Shown one piece after another: positions 62,253 to 64,000 of a DNA stretch of 64,000 bases. Position 1 is the stretch's first letter; each line of letters begins with the position of its first letter. Source of the DNA: Pipra filicauda. Its lineage: Eukaryota; Chordata; Aves; Passeriformes; Pipridae. The stretch covers positions 186,001 to 250,000 of the forward strand of contig NW_024104129.1 in NCBI RefSeq assembly GCF_003945595.2. Direction: 5' to 3'. The notes under the pieces are model-generated. The model had not been told where the DNA came from and made no database searches. It saw nothing but the letters and a program-made list of their open reading frames with translations. Position numbers and translations under genes: made by a program.

Positions 62253-64000
62253 TTTGCAGCCTTTTTGTATGTTAGCAGTAATTTGAATGGGAATGCTAAT
62301 GCTAGGACAAGAACCAGTCCTTAAATATTTATTAAACCTCATTCAGATGCCTTAAACACATACAGTATGTTTTATTTAAATATCTTATAGCATTGTAAGC
62401 TCTCTCTGCAGCCTTAACATTTCAATTTTTCACTCATTTTCTTTCTCATTTTGATTCAATATCCACTGGACACTCATCTTCTTAGTAGATCGCCACAGGT
62501 TGCCAGGTTTGTAGGTAACATCCCAGACTATTCCAGAGGAATAAATGCAAGAAGGGTTAAGAAAAGTCTTTTTCTTCTCTTTTCCAAAATAAAAGTGTGT
62601 TCTGATATAAGTAGACACCTCAGGACCAAGCAATGGGTTCAGCAGAAAAGCAGATAGACAATAAACAAAAGATCAAGAAAAACTCAATTAAAAATGAATA
62701 ATACCTGTTCTTCTGCTAAGATCACTGTCACTGATATGACAATCAAAAAACACCAACACATTGTCAGCGGTAGATAAGAGCTGGAAAAAACTCATACAAT
62801 CTGTTATTCATGGCACAATGTCCTCTTTTTCTCCCACTTAATCTTTTAAACAAGTATAGGCAGACCCAAACTCTAGATATAATGAAAGATATTTTTTAAG
62901 CCCTGAAAGTAAGGGATTTGTAGAAAACTGCAAGTTTAGGGAGGTGTTTGGGGCTTTTTTCCTAAACAATTTCATTATCTATCAAGAAAGTCATCATTTC
63001 TATTTTTTATTTATTTATTTATCTTAATTTTGTTGTGGGTTTCTGAGAAAGACCCCTTAACGGTCTGATGTGTTAAATAACCACTAAAGTCCATTCCAGA
63101 AGCATCTATGATTATGATTCTTTGATGGTCAGATGCATGTGTCATGCAGCCTGGCACCATTTCATTTTCTGTGACATGAATCAGTTGCCTCACTGAAAGA
63201 TATTAGAGGAGAAGTGGTAAATGAACTCTCTGATAGGGATAGGAGGGACCCAGGGACAGATTGCCAAATATTTAGATTGTGGCAATATTTAGTCTATGAG
63301 TATGGAAGTTTTGCCTATAATTCTTTCTCATTCTTTCTGTTTTCTCTATAATTATGTGTATTCTGGCCAACTGTAGAAACATTCAGTTTTGTCTTTGTCA
63401 TTCTTGTGCAACTGCGGTTTTTTACCGAATCCTGAACTTTATGAAGACAGATGTCCTATTATAAGTTTCTGTAAAGATTGCTTTTATCAACTACTCCTGT
63501 TTGTCATGCTATGCACACAGCTCAGAGGAAGTGCTCAAGGCCAGGTTAGACAAATTTACATATCATTTATCCATGGGTGTATCTTCATGGCTACTTTTGA
63601 CTGCTAACAGCTCCTGTTTCCACGAAGTCTTTAATGAACTTTTGTCATTAGTCTGCTTTGGAAAGCAATAAACAGTTTCTAATTCCCTCTTGGGGATGCC
63701 TTGATGACTTTCCTGCAATGGCTTGGAAGTAGCCTGTTGCAAAGTCAGACAGGAGGTACAGGCAGACTCAGATGAAGGCTGTGTTTACTCTGGGAAGTCC
63801 GACTGTGGGTATAAAATACCGTGTGTGTGTTGGCAGCTTGGGCTCTAAAAGAGTCCCAAAACTAAACCACCTGCTTCCCTGTCTGGATCCTTCAATGGAT
63901 CAATGGAGGGTGTATTTTTGTCATTTTTCATCTATTTCAGATTACTCGTTACCAGTCTAAGAAGACCAGTGGAAATGGTAATCTCTTTCTTTTTTGTGTG
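62253..64000. other. Right-end non-coding sequence
   Basis: No recognised element or gene. It contains a (TTTA)n run at 63005-63022. Frames of 60-72 codons (for example 63389-63607 and 63772-63960, both plus) have no motif I know. The last is near the window edge, so an exon continuing outside cannot be excluded, though nothing supports one. Confidence 0.5.

Overview
The window looks like vertebrate nuclear DNA, most probably from a bird. It is AT-rich and contains many truncated CR1 LINE copies, including antisense 3' ends of the 'atcatagaatcatagaat' type. It also holds several degenerate solo LTRs of kinds I recognise from avian genomes, plus scattered microsatellites. I find no protein-coding host gene: the longest open frame is 197 codons, lies in a retrotransposon relic and starts at a non-ATG codon after an in-frame stop. 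I see no tRNA or rRNA gene and no CRISPR array. The best description is an intergenic or deep-intronic gene desert. Family assignments come from reading the sequence and from memory, not from a database search.

Layout. A 129-bp RTE-type LINE tail sits at 0.83-0.95 kb. Two CR1 remnants lie at 2.4-4.0 kb, and LTR material at 4.5-5.05, 6.16-6.23 and 8.31-9.18 kb. A CR1 3' end lies inside GC-richer sequence at 10.2-11.3 kb. A long repeat-poor AT-rich tract follows (11.3-18.45 kb), then a solo LTR at 18.46-19.03 kb and a second repeat-poor tract to 27.8 kb that contains a short CR1 scrap. An RTE tail abuts an LTR at 27.84-28.57 kb. A third long tract (28.6-36.2 kb) leads to an LTR-like piece at about 36.2-36.66 kb and a CR1 tail at 37.6 kb. 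At 38.85-40.05 kb an RTE fragment and its flank are partly duplicated in tandem. The rest holds CR1 fragments (44.0, 50.7, 58.06 kb), an LTR at 47.3-48.35 kb and an RTE fragment at 61.8-62.25 kb.

The most distinctive content is the RTE-like family, five segments counting the duplicated one. They share a C-terminal module: an R-W-A-G-x-V-S-R-M motif, a basic linker and a C-x2-C-x12-H-x3-C zinc finger just before the stop codon. Several 3' ends run into ATG-type trinucleotides, as expected of RTE elements. RTE elements (AviRTE) are patchily distributed among birds and were reported as horizontally transferred, so the family may narrow the host lineage. I found no convincing new biological system. 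The second-look items are element-level events (a perfect target-site duplication, a 506-bp tandem duplication, a 27-bp in-frame duplication), one weak exon candidate and a few possible conserved non-coding elements.
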